From: Burkholderiales bacterium PBB6
Lineage (GTDB): Bacteria > Pseudomonadota > Gammaproteobacteria > Burkholderiales > Burkholderiaceae_C
Length of the DNA: 64,000 nucleotides
NCBI GenBank assembly: GCA_002255925.1
Contig: NKIH01000002.1
Coordinates: 434,001 to 498,000, forward strand
Direction: 5' to 3'
Under the pieces are notes generated by a model. The model was not told the origin of the DNA. It saw only the letters and a list, made by a program, of their open reading frames with translations, and did not search any database. Every line of letters begins with the position of its first letter. Position 1 is the first letter of the stretch. A program made the translations under genes and the position numbers. Below, in pieces: positions 1 to 10,319 of this stretch.

Positions 1-97
1 GACCGTGTCGGAGCCGCCCAAGCGTGGCGCCGGCGTGAAGGTTGCCGATGTGGCCGCGCTGGTGGCCAAGCTGAAGAACGAAGCCAAGGTGATCTGA
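1..97 (+). CDS. etfB: Electron transfer flavoprotein beta subunit, C-terminal end (partial)
   Basis: The window opens inside this gene; the reading frame starts at base 2 and stops with TGA at 95-97. The 31 visible residues (TVSEPPKRGAGVKV...) match the usual C-terminus of EtfB, which binds AMP and pairs with EtfA to carry electrons from acyl-CoA dehydrogenases to ETF:ubiquinone oxidoreductase. The stop lies one base before the etfA ATG, so the two are cotranscribed and probably translationally coupled. Only the tail is seen, so identity rests on this motif plus the neighbour. Confidence 0.9.
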   Translation, partial: TVSEPPKRGAGVKVADVAALVAKLKNEAKVI

Positions 98-98
98 C

Positions 99-1028
99 AT
101 GGCCATCCTCGTCATTGCTGAACACGACAACGCGTCCCTGAAGGGCGCAACCCTCAACACCGTGACGGCTGCTGCCGCCATCGGTGGCGACATCCACGTG
201 CTGGTCGCGGGTCACAACGCCGGTGCCGCCGCTGCGGCTGCCGCGCAGGTGGCTGGCGTGGCCAAGGTGCTGCACGCCGACGACGCTGGTCTGGGTGCAA
301 GCCTGGCCGAGAACGTTGCGGCCCAGGTGCTGGCTCTGGCCTCCGGCTACAGCCACATCCTGTTCCCGGCGACGGCCAGTGGCAAGAACGTGGCGCCTCG
401 CGTTGCAGCCAAGCTGGACGTGGCGCAGATCAGCGACATCATCAAGGTGATCTCGGCTGACACGTTCGACCGGCCTGTGTACGCCGGCAACGCCATCGCC
501 ACGGTGCAGAGCGCCGATGCAGTCAAGGTCATCACGGTGCGTACCACCGGTTTTGATCCGGCCGCAACGGGTGGCTCGGCAGCTGTTGAAGCGGTCGCCA
601 CGGTGGCCGGCAACGGCAAGGCCAGCTTCGTGGGCCGCGAAGTCACTAAGAGCGATCGTCCTGAGCTGACCGCCGCCAAGATCATCGTGTCGGGTGGCCG
701 CGCGCTGGGCTCGAGCGAGAAGTTCAACGAAGTGCTGACGCCCCTGGCTGACAAGCTGGGTGCTGCACTGGGCGCCAGCCGCGCCGCGGTGGACGCTGGC
801 TACGCGCCGAACGACTGGCAGGTTGGCCAGACCGGCAAGATCGTCGCCCCCGGCCTGTATGTGGCCTGCGGCATCTCGGGCGCCATCCAGCATCTGGCTG
901 GCATGAAGGACTCCAAGGTGATCGTCGCGATCAACAAGGACCCGGAAGCTCCGATCTTCAGCGTGGCCGACTACGGCCTCGAAGCCGACCTGTTCGTGGC
1001 TGTGCCCGAGCTGATCAGCGCTCTTTGA
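99..1028 (+). CDS. etfA: Electron transfer flavoprotein alpha subunit, FAD-binding
   Basis: 309 residues, normal for the family. EtfA carries the FAD of the EtfAB heterodimer that collects electrons from acyl-CoA dehydrogenases. The N-terminal half (about 1-190) is the EtfA adenine-nucleotide-like fold; the C-terminal half holds the FAD domain, with the family signature around residues 253-280 ([13 protein letters not shown], then GMKDS and [14 protein letters not shown]). It directly follows etfB and is followed by a strong terminator (1075-1103), so etfBA is a closed unit. The acyl-CoA dehydrogenase immediately downstream is a plausible electron donor. Confidence 0.97.
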   Translation: MAILVIAEHDNASLKGATLNTVTAAAAIGGDIHVLVAGHNAGAAAAAAAQVAGVAKVLHADDAGLGASLAENVAAQVLALASGYSHILFPATASGKNVAPRVAAKLDVAQISDIIKVISADTFDRPVYAGNAIATVQSADAVKVITVRTTGFDPAATGGSAAVEAVATVAGNGKASFVGREVTKSDRPELTAAKIIVSGGRALGSSEKFNEVLTPLADKLGAALGASRAAVDAGYAPNDWQVGQTGKIVAPGLYVACGISGAIQHLAGMKDSKVIVAINKDPEAPIFSVADYGLEADLFVAVPELISAL

Positions 1029-1074
1029 TCTGACGCGCCTGATGCGGCACCTCCGGGTGCTGCGAACACTCAGC

Positions 1075-1103
1075 AGGGCGCCCGACGAGGCGCCCTCTTT
1101 TTT
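1075..1103 (+). terminator. Rho-independent terminator after etfBA
   Basis: An 8-bp perfect stem, AGGGCGCC (1075-1082) with GGCGCCCT (1089-1096), loop CGACGA, followed by C and six T. It separates etfBA from the next gene, whose ATG is only 18 bases further on. Confidence 0.88.
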
Positions 1104-1120
1104 GCCCTGGAGACAAATCC

Positions 1121-2911
1121 ATGACCTACCGTGCTCCTGTGAAGGACATGTTGTTCGCGATGAAGGAACTCGCGAACATCGACGCCGTGGCCCAACTGCC
1201 CGGCCTGGAAGACGCCGGCTTTGACACCGCGCAAGCCGTGCTCGAAGAGTGCGCCCGCCTCAACGAGGAAGTGATTGCGCCCCTGAACTGGGAAGGCGAC
1301 ATCAATCCGTCGTCCTTCAAGGACGGCAAGGTCAGCGCCACCCCCGGTTTCAAGGAGGCCTTCCAGCAGTTCTCCGCCGGTGGCTGGCAAGGTTTGCACC
1401 ACCCGACCGACTTTGGTGGCCAGGGCCTGCCCAAGCTGATCCATGCGGCGTGCATTGAGATGGTCAATGCCGCGAACACCAGCTTCGCGCTGTGCCCGCT
1501 GCTGACGGACGGCGCCATTGAAGCGCTGCTGACCGCCGGCACCGACGAGCAGCGTGCCACCTTCATCCCGAAGATGATCGACGGCACCTGGACCGGCACG
1601 ATGAACCTGACCGAACCGCAGGCCGGCTCGGACTTGTCGATGGTGCGTTCGCGCGCCGAGCCGCAGGCGGACGGCACCTACAAGATCTTCGGCACCAAGA
1701 TCTACATCACCTGGGGTGAGCACGACATGGCCGAGAACATCGTCCATCTGGTGCTGGCCCGGGTGACCGGCGCACCGGAAGGCGTGAAGGGCATTTCGCT
1801 GTTCATCGTGCCGAAGTTCCTGGTGAACGCCGATGGCTCGCTGGGTGAACGCAACGACGTGCACTGCGTGAGCATCGAGCACAAGATGGGCATCAAGGCC
1901 AGCCCGACCGCCGTGCTGCAGTACGGCGACAACGGCGGCGCCATCGGCACGCTGGTGGGCCAGGAAAACCGCGGCCTCGAGTACATGTTCATCATGATGA
2001 ACGCGGCCCGTTACGGCGTCGGCCTGCAGGGTGTGGCCGTGGCTGACCGCGCTTACCAGCGCGCCGTGCAGTACGCCCGTGACCGCGTGCAGTCGCGCCC
2101 GGTGGATGGCTCGCTGCCCGGCGCCGCGCCGATCATCCATCACCCGGATGTGCGCCGCATGCTGATGACGATGCGCTCGTTGACCGAAGGCTGCCGTGCG
2201 ATGTCGCTGGTGGCGGCCGCCGCCTACGACGCCTCGCACGCGCACCCGGATGCCGAGACGCGCAAGCAGAACCAGGCGTTCTACGAGTTCATGGTGCCGC
2301 TGATCAAGGGCTACTCCACCGAGATGAGCCTGGAGGTCACCTCGCTGGGCGTCCAGGTGCACGGCGGCATGGGCTTCATCGAGGAAACCGGCGCTGCGCA
2401 GCACTACCGTGACGCCAAGATCCTGACCATCTACGAAGGCACCACGGCCATCCAGGCGAATGACCTGGTCGGCCGCAAGACTTCGCGTGATGGTGGCGCC
2501 ACCGCCAAGGCCATCGCCGGCCAGATCGAACAGACCGAGCAGGCGCTCGTCGTCCGCGGCAGCGTGGCCTCGCTGGCTGTGGCCAAGCGACTGACCGCCG
2601 CGCGCACGGCCTTCCTCGAGGTCGTCGACTTCGTGGCTGGCCAGACCCGCAGCGATCCGAACGCGGTGTTCGCCGGCAGCGTGAACTACCTGATGCTGGC
2701 CGGCAACCTGATGGCGGGCTGGCAGCTGGGCCGCGCCTTGCTGGCGGCGGAAGACCGCCTGGCCGCAGGTGATGACGTGGAATTCATGGCCGCGAAGATC
2801 ACCACGGCCCGGTTCTACGCTGATCACATCCTGACCCGCGTGCCTGGTCTGCGCGACAGCGTGGTGGACGGCGCCGCTGGCGTCACTGACATGGCTCTGG
2901 AGGCTTTCTGA
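1121..2911 (+). CDS. Acyl-CoA dehydrogenase, DmdC-like (methylthiopropanoyl-CoA dehydrogenase family)
   Basis: 596 residues, longer than the classical 380-residue enzymes and typical of the DmdC/AidB-like branch with an added C-terminal domain. FAD-dependent alpha,beta-dehydrogenation of an acyl-CoA thioester. Visible are the substrate/FAD strand motif LTEPQAGSDLS (about 166-176), the helix QGVAVADRAYQRAVQYA, the C-terminal FAD motif GGMGFIEETGAAQHYRDAKI, and YEGTT with the catalytic base Glu near residue 439. Residues after about 450 are the extra helical domain. The family includes the DMSP-demethylation enzyme DmdC, but most betaproteobacterial members act on unknown fatty or branched acyl-CoAs; no other DMSP gene is seen here. 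Next to etfBA, its likely electron acceptor. TGA overlaps the next ATG (ATGG/TGATGG junction). Confidence 0.9.
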   Translation: MTYRAPVKDMLFAMKELANIDAVAQLPGLEDAGFDTAQAVLEECARLNEEVIAPLNWEGDINPSSFKDGKVSATPGFKEAFQQFSAGGWQGLHHPTDFGGQGLPKLIHAACIEMVNAANTSFALCPLLTDGAIEALLTAGTDEQRATFIPKMIDGTWTGTMNLTEPQAGSDLSMVRSRAEPQADGTYKIFGTKIYITWGEHDMAENIVHLVLARVTGAPEGVKGISLFIVPKFLVNADGSLGERNDVHCVSIEHKMGIKASPTAVLQYGDNGGAIGTLVGQENRGLEYMFIMMNAARYGVGLQGVAVADRAYQRAVQYARDRVQSRPVDGSLPGAAPIIHHPDVRRMLMTMRSLTEGCRAMSLVAAAAYDASHAHPDAETRKQNQAFYEFMVPLIKGYSTEMSLEVTSLGVQVHGGMGFIEETGAAQHYRDAKILTIYEGTTAIQANDLVGRKTSRDGGATAKAIAGQIEQTEQALVVRGSVASLAVAKRLTAARTAFLEVVDFVAGQTRSDPNAVFAGSVNYLMLAGNLMAGWQLGRALLAAEDRLAAGDDVEFMAAKITTARFYADHILTRVPGLRDSVVDGAAGVTDMALEAF

Positions 2912-3861
2912 TGGCTTTGCCTGGCGCACTTGCAAACCTGCCGCTGCCGATCATCGGCTCGCCGCTGTTCATCATTTCCAACCCGAAGCTCGTGATTGCC
3001 CAGTGCATCGCGGGTGTCGTGGGCTCGATGCCGGCGCTCAATGCGCGCCCGGCCGCGCAGCTCGACGACTGGCTGGCTGAAATCACCGAGGGCCTGGCTG
3101 CCCACAACGCCGCACACCCGGATCGTCCGGCCGCGCCGTACGCCATCAACCAGATCGTGCACAAGAGCAATGACCGCCTTGAGCATGACCTGGAGGTCTG
3201 CGCCAAGTACAAGGTGCCCATCGTCATCACGTCGCTCGGTGCCCGGGTCGATGTGAACGAGGCGGTGCACGCCTGGGGCGGCGTGGTGATGCACGACATC
3301 ATCAACAACGCCTTCGCCCACAAGGCGATTGAAAAGGGCGCTGACGGCCTGATTGCCGTGGCGGCCGGTGCTGGCGGCCATGCGGGCACGAAGAGCCCGT
3401 TCGCCCTGATCCAGGAAATCCGTCAGTGGTTCGACGGCCCCCTGGCGCTGTCGGGCTCGATCGCCTCTGGCGGTGCGGTGCTGGCGGCCCAGGCCATGGG
3501 TGCTGACTTCGCCTACATCGGCTCGGCCTTCATCGCCACCGAAGAAGCGCGCGCCGTGGAAGGCTACAAGCAGGCCATCGTCGACGGCAACAGCGACGAC
3601 ATCGTCTACAGCAACCTGTTCACCGGTGTGCACGGCAACTACCTGAAGCCGTCGATTCTGGCGGCTGGCCTCGACCCCGAGAACCTGCCCGAGAGCGATC
3701 CGTCGGCCATGAACTTTGGCGGTGACGCCAAGAAGGCCTGGAAAGACATCTGGGGCTGCGGCCAGGGCATTGGCGCGATCGATCAGGTGCTGCCGGCTGG
3801 CGAACTGGTCGCCAAGCTCAAGCGCGAATACGACGCCGCCCGCGCGCGCCTGAAGCTTTGA
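2911..3861 (+). CDS. NAD(P)H-dependent flavin oxidoreductase / nitronate monooxygenase family
   Basis: 316 residues, FMN TIM-barrel of the 2-nitropropane dioxygenase/NMO superfamily. Family features: N-terminal GVVGSMPALNARP (about 35-47) at the flavin site, GADGLIAVAAGAGGHAG (about 143-160) and the phosphate-binding GSIASGGAVLAAQAMGADF (about 183-201). Members oxidise nitronates or act as NAD(P)H:quinone/flavin reductases, and the substrate cannot be told from sequence. Its ATG begins at the last base of the acyl-CoA dehydrogenase stop, so the two are translationally coupled; genome neighbourhoods like this suggest a shared degradative role. Two hairpins follow (3886-3950). Confidence 0.87.
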   Translation: MALPGALANLPLPIIGSPLFIISNPKLVIAQCIAGVVGSMPALNARPAAQLDDWLAEITEGLAAHNAAHPDRPAAPYAINQIVHKSNDRLEHDLEVCAKYKVPIVITSLGARVDVNEAVHAWGGVVMHDIINNAFAHKAIEKGADGLIAVAAGAGGHAGTKSPFALIQEIRQWFDGPLALSGSIASGGAVLAAQAMGADFAYIGSAFIATEEARAVEGYKQAIVDGNSDDIVYSNLFTGVHGNYLKPSILAAGLDPENLPESDPSAMNFGGDAKKAWKDIWGCGQGIGAIDQVLPAGELVAKLKREYDAARARLKL

Positions 3862-3885
3862 GGCGCTGACGACGATCTGGATTGC

Positions 3886-3950
3886 TCAAAGCGCTGCGAC
3901 ATGTGGCGCTTTGACCAGCCTGCCAGCCCGCTGAACCAGCGGGCTTTTTT
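3886..3950 (+). terminator. Tandem hairpins ending in a rho-independent terminator
   Basis: First hairpin: 9-bp perfect stem TCAAAGCGC (3886-3894) with GCGCTTTGA (3906-3914). Second: AGCCCGCT (3925-3932) with AGCGGGCT (3938-3945), loop GAACC, then a run of T to 3950, which ends the acyl-CoA dehydrogenase/NMO transcript. The last bases touch the end of the convergent minus-strand gene. Confidence 0.85.
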
Positions 3951-4296
3951 ACGCCTTGCGCTCTGGCTCCAGCCAGGCATCACAGCCGCTGGCGGCACTG
4001 ATCCAGCGCCGCGCCAACTGCGACACCGCGCCGGCACACCAACCCGGCAACCACGGCAGCACCGTGGCCGGCTGGCTCACCATGCCGCAGCGATACAGGT
4101 GCTGTTGTTCATCCCAGTGCAGTGCCCGGCAGCGCCCGTGCAGCTTGCCGCTGACCAGCGCGCCCATGGGGCAGGGCTCTGCGGCGCAGCAGACGCCGCA
4201 GCCATTGCAGGGTTCGCCCGGCCGGGGTTTGGCAGGCGCCGCGTCATGCAGATGGATCACGATGGGGCTGCGTGTAGCCCCGCGGCTCGTAGACAT
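3949..4296 (-). CDS. Small cysteine-rich protein, CxxCxxCC motif, function unknown
   Basis: 115 residues from the ATG at 4296; a GTG at 4260 is an alternative start and neither has a clear Shine-Dalgarno. Nine cysteines: C30, C33, C36, C37, C42, C56, C70, C87 and C105, with the N-terminal cluster PCNGCGVCCAAEPCPMG. The spacing resembles Fe-S or zinc/iron-chelating (YkgJ-like) small proteins seen as hypothetical genes in Burkholderiales. There is no signal peptide or membrane segment. It is convergent with the NMO gene and divergent from sucA, with 256 bases shared upstream. Codon use is ordinary for the window. I assign no function beyond likely metal binding. Confidence 0.72.
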   Translation of the reverse strand: MSTSRGATRSPIVIHLHDAAPAKPRPGEPCNGCGVCCAAEPCPMGALVSGKLHGRCRALHWDEQQHLYRCGMVSQPATVLPWLPGWCAGAVSQLARRWISAASGCDAWLEPERKA

Positions 4297-4552
4297 CCAA
4301 TTGATTCTGATCGGGGATTTCCCGGCTTGTAAGGAAAGCAAACGGGTAGAAGGCGCGTAATTCCACGCACGCGGACCGGTTACAACGGTGCTACAGTGCC
4401 GGTCGTGATGATTTAGTTCCTTCTGTGTCCCCTTGCTGGTTTTCGAGACAAGCAGCAAGGCGGGTCGCAATCCGCCTACCGGTAGAGCCGGGCCGCGGAA
4501 GGTTGTTCAACCCATCGGAGCTCTGGAAACCGGAGCAAAAGGTGAGCGAAAT
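4297..4552. promoter_or_regulatory. Divergent upstream region of the Cys-rich gene and sucA
   Basis: 256 non-coding bases. Visible: AT-richer stretch around 4310-4370; an ACCGG...CCGGT inverted pair (about 4375-4403) enclosing TTACAA and TACAGT, either of which could be a -10 for sucA; a GCGG...CCGC hairpin at about 4461-4475; and the perfect palindrome CTACCGGTAG at 4476-4485. A purine-rich stretch at 4534-4549 includes GGTGAG near the sucA start. Promoter placement is an inference; the leader before sucA would be about 150 bases. Confidence 0.45.
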
Positions 4553-7411
4553 ATGATGCAGCAACACAGGTCGAATTCGTACCTGTTCGGTGGCAACGCC
4601 CCGTACGTCGAAGAAATGTACGAGGCCTACCTCGACAATCCGGGCTCCGTGCCCGACAACTGGCGCGCCTACTTTGATGCGCTGCAGAACGTGCCCGCCA
4701 CCGATGGCTCCGACAGCCGCGATGTGCCGCACGCTCCCGTGATCGAATCCTTTGCACAACGTGCGAAGTCGAACGCGTTCACGGTCAAGGCTTCGTCCAC
4801 CGACCTCGCCGTTGCGCGCAAGCAAGTGCATGTGCAGTCGCTGATCGCTGCCTACCGCTTCCTGGGTTCGCGCTGGGCCGATCTGGACCCGCTCAAGCGC
4901 ACCGAGCGCCCCAAGATTCCGGAACTCGAGCCGTCGTTCTACGACCTGACCGAGTCCGACATGGACATCCCTTTCAGCGCAGCCAACACGTATTTCAGCA
5001 AGGCTGAAAACATGAGCCTGCGCGAAATCATGCAGGCCCTGCGTGAAACGTATTGCGGCTCCGTCGGCGCCGAGTTCATGCACTGCACGGACCCGACCGA
5101 AAAGCGCTGGTGGCAAGAGCGCCTGGAAAGCGCGCGCAGCAAGCCCACCTTCACGCCGGCCAAGCGCAAGCACATCCTTGATCGCCTGACAGCCGCTGAA
5201 GGCCTCGAGCGTTACCTGCACACCAAGTACGTCGGCCAGAAGCGTTTCTCGCTGGAAGGCGGCGAAAGCTTCATCGCCTCGATGGACGAGCTGGTGCAGC
5301 GCGCCGGTGAAAAGGGCGTCCAGGAAATCGTCATCGGCATGGCCCACCGTGGCCGTCTGAACGTGCTGGTGAACACCCTGGGCAAGATGCCCAAGGACCT
5401 GTTCGCCGAGTTCGACCACACCGCACCGGAAGACCTGCCGGCCGGCGACGTGAAGTACCACCAAGGCTTCTCCAGCGACGTGACCACGCCAGGCGGCCCG
5501 GTCCACCTGTCGCTGTCGTTCAATCCGTCGCACCTGGAAATCGTCAACCCGGTGGTTGAAGGTTCGGTCAAGGCGCGCATGGACCGCCGCGGCGACAAGA
5601 CCGGCAACGAAGTGCTGCCGGTGCTGGTGCACGGTGACGCGGCCTTCGCCGGCCAGGGCGTCATCATGGAAACCCTGGCGCTGGCCCAGACACGTGGTTA
5701 CTTCACGGGCGGCACGGTGCATCTGGTGATCAACAACCAGATCGGTTTCACCACCTCCGACCCGCGCGACACCCGCTCCACGCTGTATTGCACCGACGTC
5801 GTCAAGATGATCGAGGCACCGGTGCTGCACGTGAACGCCGATGATCCTGATGCCGTCGTCTGGTGTACCCAGCTGGCCATGGACTATCGCCAGCAGTTCA
5901 AGAAGGACATCGTCGTTGACATCATCTGCTTCCGCAAGCTGGGTCACAACGAGCAGGACACCCCGGCGCTGACGCAGCCGCTGATGTACAAGACCATCGC
6001 CAAGCACCCGGGCACGCGCAAGCTGTTCGGTGACAAGCTGGTCGCTCAAGGCGTGCTGCCTCCGGAAGGTCCGGACGAGATGGTCAAGGCCTTCCGCGCC
6101 GCCATGGACGAAGGCCGCCACACGGTGGACCCGGTGCTGACCAACTTCAAGAGCAAGTACGCTGTTGACTGGTCGCCGTTCCTGGGCAAGAAGTGGACCG
6201 ACTCTGCCGACACCGCGCTGCCGCTGTCGGAAGTCAAGCGACTCGCCGAGCGCATCACCACAATCCCGGCTGACTTCAAGCCGCATCCGCTGGTGCAGAA
6301 GGTGATCGCTGACCGCGCGGCCATGGGCCGTGGCGAGATCAACGTCGACTGGGGCATGGGTGAGCACCTGGCCTACGCGTCGCTGGTGGCCTCGGGCTAC
6401 CCGGTGCGTCTGTCGGGCGAAGACTGCGGCCGTGGCACGTTCGTGCACCGTCATGCTGTCCTGCACGACCAGAACCGCGAGAAGTTCGACGAAGGCACCT
6501 ACATCCCTCTGCAGAACATCGCCGAGAACCAGGCTCCGTACGTCGTCATCGACTCCATCCTGTCGGAAGAAGCGGTGCTGGGCTTCGAATACGGCTACGC
6601 CGGCTCCGAACCCAACACGCTGACGATCTGGGAAGGCCAGTTCGGCGACTTCGTCAACGGCGCACAGGTCGTGATCGACCAGTTCATCGCCTCGGGTGAA
6701 GTGAAGTGGGGCCGTGCCAACGGTCTCGTGCTGATGCTGCCGCACGGGTACGAAGGCCAAGGCCCGGAGCACAGCTCGGCCCGCCTGGAGCGCTTCATGC
6801 AGTTGTCCGCCGACAACAACATGCAAGTGGTTCAGCCGACCACCGCCAGCCAGATCTTCCACTTGCTGCGTCGCCAGATGGTGCGTCAGTTCCGCAAGCC
6901 GCTGATCATCATGACGCCGAAGTCGCTGCTGCGTAACAAGGACGCGACCTCGTCGCTGTCCGAGTTCACGAAGGGCGAGTTCCGCACCGTGATCGGCGAG
7001 CTGAACGCCGACATCGACGCCAGCAAGGTCAAGCGCGTGATCGCTTGCTCGGGCAAGGTCTATTACGACCTGGTGAAGAAGCGCGAAGAGAAGAAGTCGC
7101 ACGACGTGGCCATCATCCGCGTCGAGCAGCTCTATCCGTTCCCGCACAAGGCCTTTGCGACCGAGCTGAAGAAGTACCCGAACGCCGCCGACATCGTGTG
7201 GTGCCAGGACGAGCCGCAAAACCAGGGCGCCTGGTTCTTCGTGCAGCACTATGTGCACGAGAACATGCTCGACGGCCAGAAGCTGGGTTATGCCGGCCGT
7301 CCGGCCTCGGCATCGCCGGCAGTGGGTTATGCCCACCTGCACCAGGAACAGCAGAAGGCGCTGCTGGACCAGGCCTTCGCCAAGCTCAAGGGCTTCATCC
7401 TCTCCAAGTAA
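4553..7411 (+). CDS. sucA: 2-oxoglutarate dehydrogenase E1 component
   Basis: 952 residues from ATG 4553 (a second ATG follows at 4556); upstream in-frame codons lack similarity, so this start is preferred. It decarboxylates 2-oxoglutarate on thiamine diphosphate and reductively succinylates the lipoyl group of E2 (TCA cycle). Visible: N-terminal SYLFGGNAPYVEEMYEAYL typical of OdhA, the E1 active-site strand GMAHRGRLNVL (about 262-272), HGDAAFAGQG (about 359-368), the ThDP/Mg motif INNQIGFTT (about 393-401) and the transketolase-type pyrimidine domain (about 590-800). First gene of sucA-sucB-lpdA-zapE. Confidence 0.97.
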   Translation: MMQQHRSNSYLFGGNAPYVEEMYEAYLDNPGSVPDNWRAYFDALQNVPATDGSDSRDVPHAPVIESFAQRAKSNAFTVKASSTDLAVARKQVHVQSLIAAYRFLGSRWADLDPLKRTERPKIPELEPSFYDLTESDMDIPFSAANTYFSKAENMSLREIMQALRETYCGSVGAEFMHCTDPTEKRWWQERLESARSKPTFTPAKRKHILDRLTAAEGLERYLHTKYVGQKRFSLEGGESFIASMDELVQRAGEKGVQEIVIGMAHRGRLNVLVNTLGKMPKDLFAEFDHTAPEDLPAGDVKYHQGFSSDVTTPGGPVHLSLSFNPSHLEIVNPVVEGSVKARMDRRGDKTGNEVLPVLVHGDAAFAGQGVIMETLALAQTRGYFTGGTVHLVINNQIGFTTSDPRDTRSTLYCTDVVKMIEAPVLHVNADDPDAVVWCTQLAMDYRQQFKKDIVVDIICFRKLGHNEQDTPALTQPLMYKTIAKHPGTRKLFGDKLVAQGVLPPEGPDEMVKAFRAAMDEGRHTVDPVLTNFKSKYAVDWSPFLGKKWTDSADTALPLSEVKRLAERITTIPADFKPHPLVQKVIADRAAMGRGEINVDWGMGEHLAYASLVASGYPVRLSGEDCGRGTFVHRHAVLHDQNREKFDEGTYIPLQNIAENQAPYVVIDSILSEEAVLGFEYGYAGSEPNTLTIWEGQFGDFVNGAQVVIDQFIASGEVKWGRANGLVLMLPHGYEGQGPEHSSARLERFMQLSADNNMQVVQPTTASQIFHLLRRQMVRQFRKPLIIMTPKSLLRNKDATSSLSEFTKGEFRTVIGELNADIDASKVKRVIACSGKVYYDLVKKREEKKSHDVAIIRVEQLYPFPHKAFATELKKYPNAADIVWCQDEPQNQGAWFFVQHYVHENMLDGQKLGYAGRPASASPAVGYAHLHQEQQKALLDQAFAKLKGFILSK

Positions 7412-7535
7412 GTTAATGCGGACGCTCAAGGTGCCGCATTAACCCCGCGGTCCGGCGCGGCGCCTTCAAGGCGCTGGCCGGCCGCAGGACAGGCGCCAAG
7501 CTCCGATGTTCAACGCATCGAGACAAATACACATC

Positions 7536-8789
7536 ATGGCAATCGTAGAAGTCAAAGTCCCCCAGTTGTCGGAATCCGTGGCTGAAGCCACCCTGCTGAC
7601 CTGGAAGAAGAAGCCCGGCGAAGCCGTGGCGATCGATGAAATCCTGATCGAAATCGAGACCGACAAGGTCGTGCTCGAAGTGCCGGCGCCTGCCGCTGGC
7701 GTGATGGCTGCCCTCGTGGTGGCCGACGGTGGCACGGTCGTGAGCGACCAGGTCATCGCGCAGATCGACACCGAAGGCAAGGCCGGCGCTGCTGCTCCGG
7801 CTGCTGCCGCTGCTGCGCCGGCTGTGGCCGCCGCTGCTCCGGTGGCTGCCTCGGCTGACAAGTCGGGCGTGGCGATGCCTGCTGCTGCCAAGCTGCTGGC
7901 TGACAACGGCATGGCCGTGTCGGCTGTGGCTGGCACGGGCAAGGACGGCCGCGTCACCAAGGGTGACGTGCTGGGTGCCGTGGCTGCTGGCGCCGCCAAG
8001 CCGGCTGCCCCTGTGGCTGCTCCGGTGAACCCGGCCGTTGCCAAGCCGCTGCCGGCCGTGGCTGCACCTGCTGCACAGAACCTGGGTGATCGTCCGGAGC
8101 AGCGCGTGCCGATGTCGCGTCTGCGTGCCCGCGTCGCCGAGCGTCTGGTGCAGTCGCAATCGACCAACGCCATCCTGACCACGTTCAACGAAGTGAACAT
8201 GGCGCCGGTGATGGAGATGCGCAAGAAGTTCCAGGACAAGTTCGAGAAGGAACACGGCGTCAAGCTGGGCTTCATGAGCTTCTTCGTCAAGGCTGCCGTG
8301 CACGCCCTGAAGAAGTACCCGGTGCTGAACGCGTCGGTCGACGGCAACGACATCGTCTACCACGGCTTCTTCGACATCGGTATCGCTGTCGGCTCGCCGC
8401 GTGGCCTGGTCGTGCCGATCATCCGCAATGCGGATCAGCTGACCTTCGCTGAAATCGAGAAGAAGATTTCCGAGTTTGGCCAGAAGGCCAAAGACGGCAA
8501 GCTGGGCATCGAAGAGCTGACCGGTGGCACGTTCTCGATCTCGAACGGCGGCACCTTCGGCTCGATGCTGTCGACCCCGATCATCAACCCGCCTCAGTCG
8601 GCCATCCTGGGCGTTCACGCCACCAAGGATCGCGCCGTGGTCGAGAACGGTCAGGTCGTGGTTCGCCCGATCAACTATCTCGCCATGTCGTATGACCACC
8701 GCATCATCGACGGCCGCGAAGCCGTGCTGGGTCTGGTGGCCATGAAGGAAGCGCTGGAAGATCCGGCCCGTCTGCTGTTCGACATCTGA
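7536..8789 (+). CDS. sucB: Dihydrolipoyllysine succinyltransferase, E2 of 2-oxoglutarate dehydrogenase
   Basis: 417 residues from ATG 7536. Lipoyl domain 1-77 with the lipoylated lysine K44 in IETDKVVLE; an Ala/Pro-rich hinge (about 78-110); the E1/E3-binding domain about 113-147 ([13 protein letters not shown]...[12 protein letters not shown]); a second Ala/Pro linker; then the catalytic acyltransferase domain ending in [13 protein letters not shown] with catalytic H388 and D392. It transfers succinyl from dihydrolipoyl to CoA and forms the 24-mer core. It lies 124 bases after sucA in the same operon; that gap holds GC-rich inverted repeats but no T-run. Confidence 0.97.
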   Translation: MAIVEVKVPQLSESVAEATLLTWKKKPGEAVAIDEILIEIETDKVVLEVPAPAAGVMAALVVADGGTVVSDQVIAQIDTEGKAGAAAPAAAAAAPAVAAAAPVAASADKSGVAMPAAAKLLADNGMAVSAVAGTGKDGRVTKGDVLGAVAAGAAKPAAPVAAPVNPAVAKPLPAVAAPAAQNLGDRPEQRVPMSRLRARVAERLVQSQSTNAILTTFNEVNMAPVMEMRKKFQDKFEKEHGVKLGFMSFFVKAAVHALKKYPVLNASVDGNDIVYHGFFDIGIAVGSPRGLVVPIIRNADQLTFAEIEKKISEFGQKAKDGKLGIEELTGGTFSISNGGTFGSMLSTPIINPPQSAILGVHATKDRAVVENGQVVVRPINYLAMSYDHRIIDGREAVLGLVAMKEALEDPARLLFDI

Positions 8790-8806
8790 CGGTCAAAGGA
8801 AACTGC

Positions 8807-10234
<1,428 letters not shown>

Positions 10235-10261
10235 TCGGAGGGCTGACAAGCCCGATCAGCC

Positions 10262-10297
10262 AGCCCGCCGCCTGGCCCCAGGCGTGCGGGCTTTTTC
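10262..10297 (+). terminator. Terminator/attenuator between lpdA and zapE
   Basis: A two-tier stem: AGCCCGC (10262-10268) with GCGGGCT (10286-10292), and inside it GCCTGG with CCAGGC (10270-10283), followed by five T. It probably lowers zapE expression relative to the dehydrogenase genes. Confidence 0.85.
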
Positions 10298-10319
10298 CAT
10301 TCTGAGGACAATCGGTACC

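Noticed and set aside
4391-7429. Open frame of 1012 codons on the minus strand across sucA
   Set aside because: It mirrors sucA codon by codon, as expected in high-GC genes with G/C third positions; the translation is low-complexity His/Arg/Leu/Gln-rich with no domain, and sucA on the plus strand is unmistakable.
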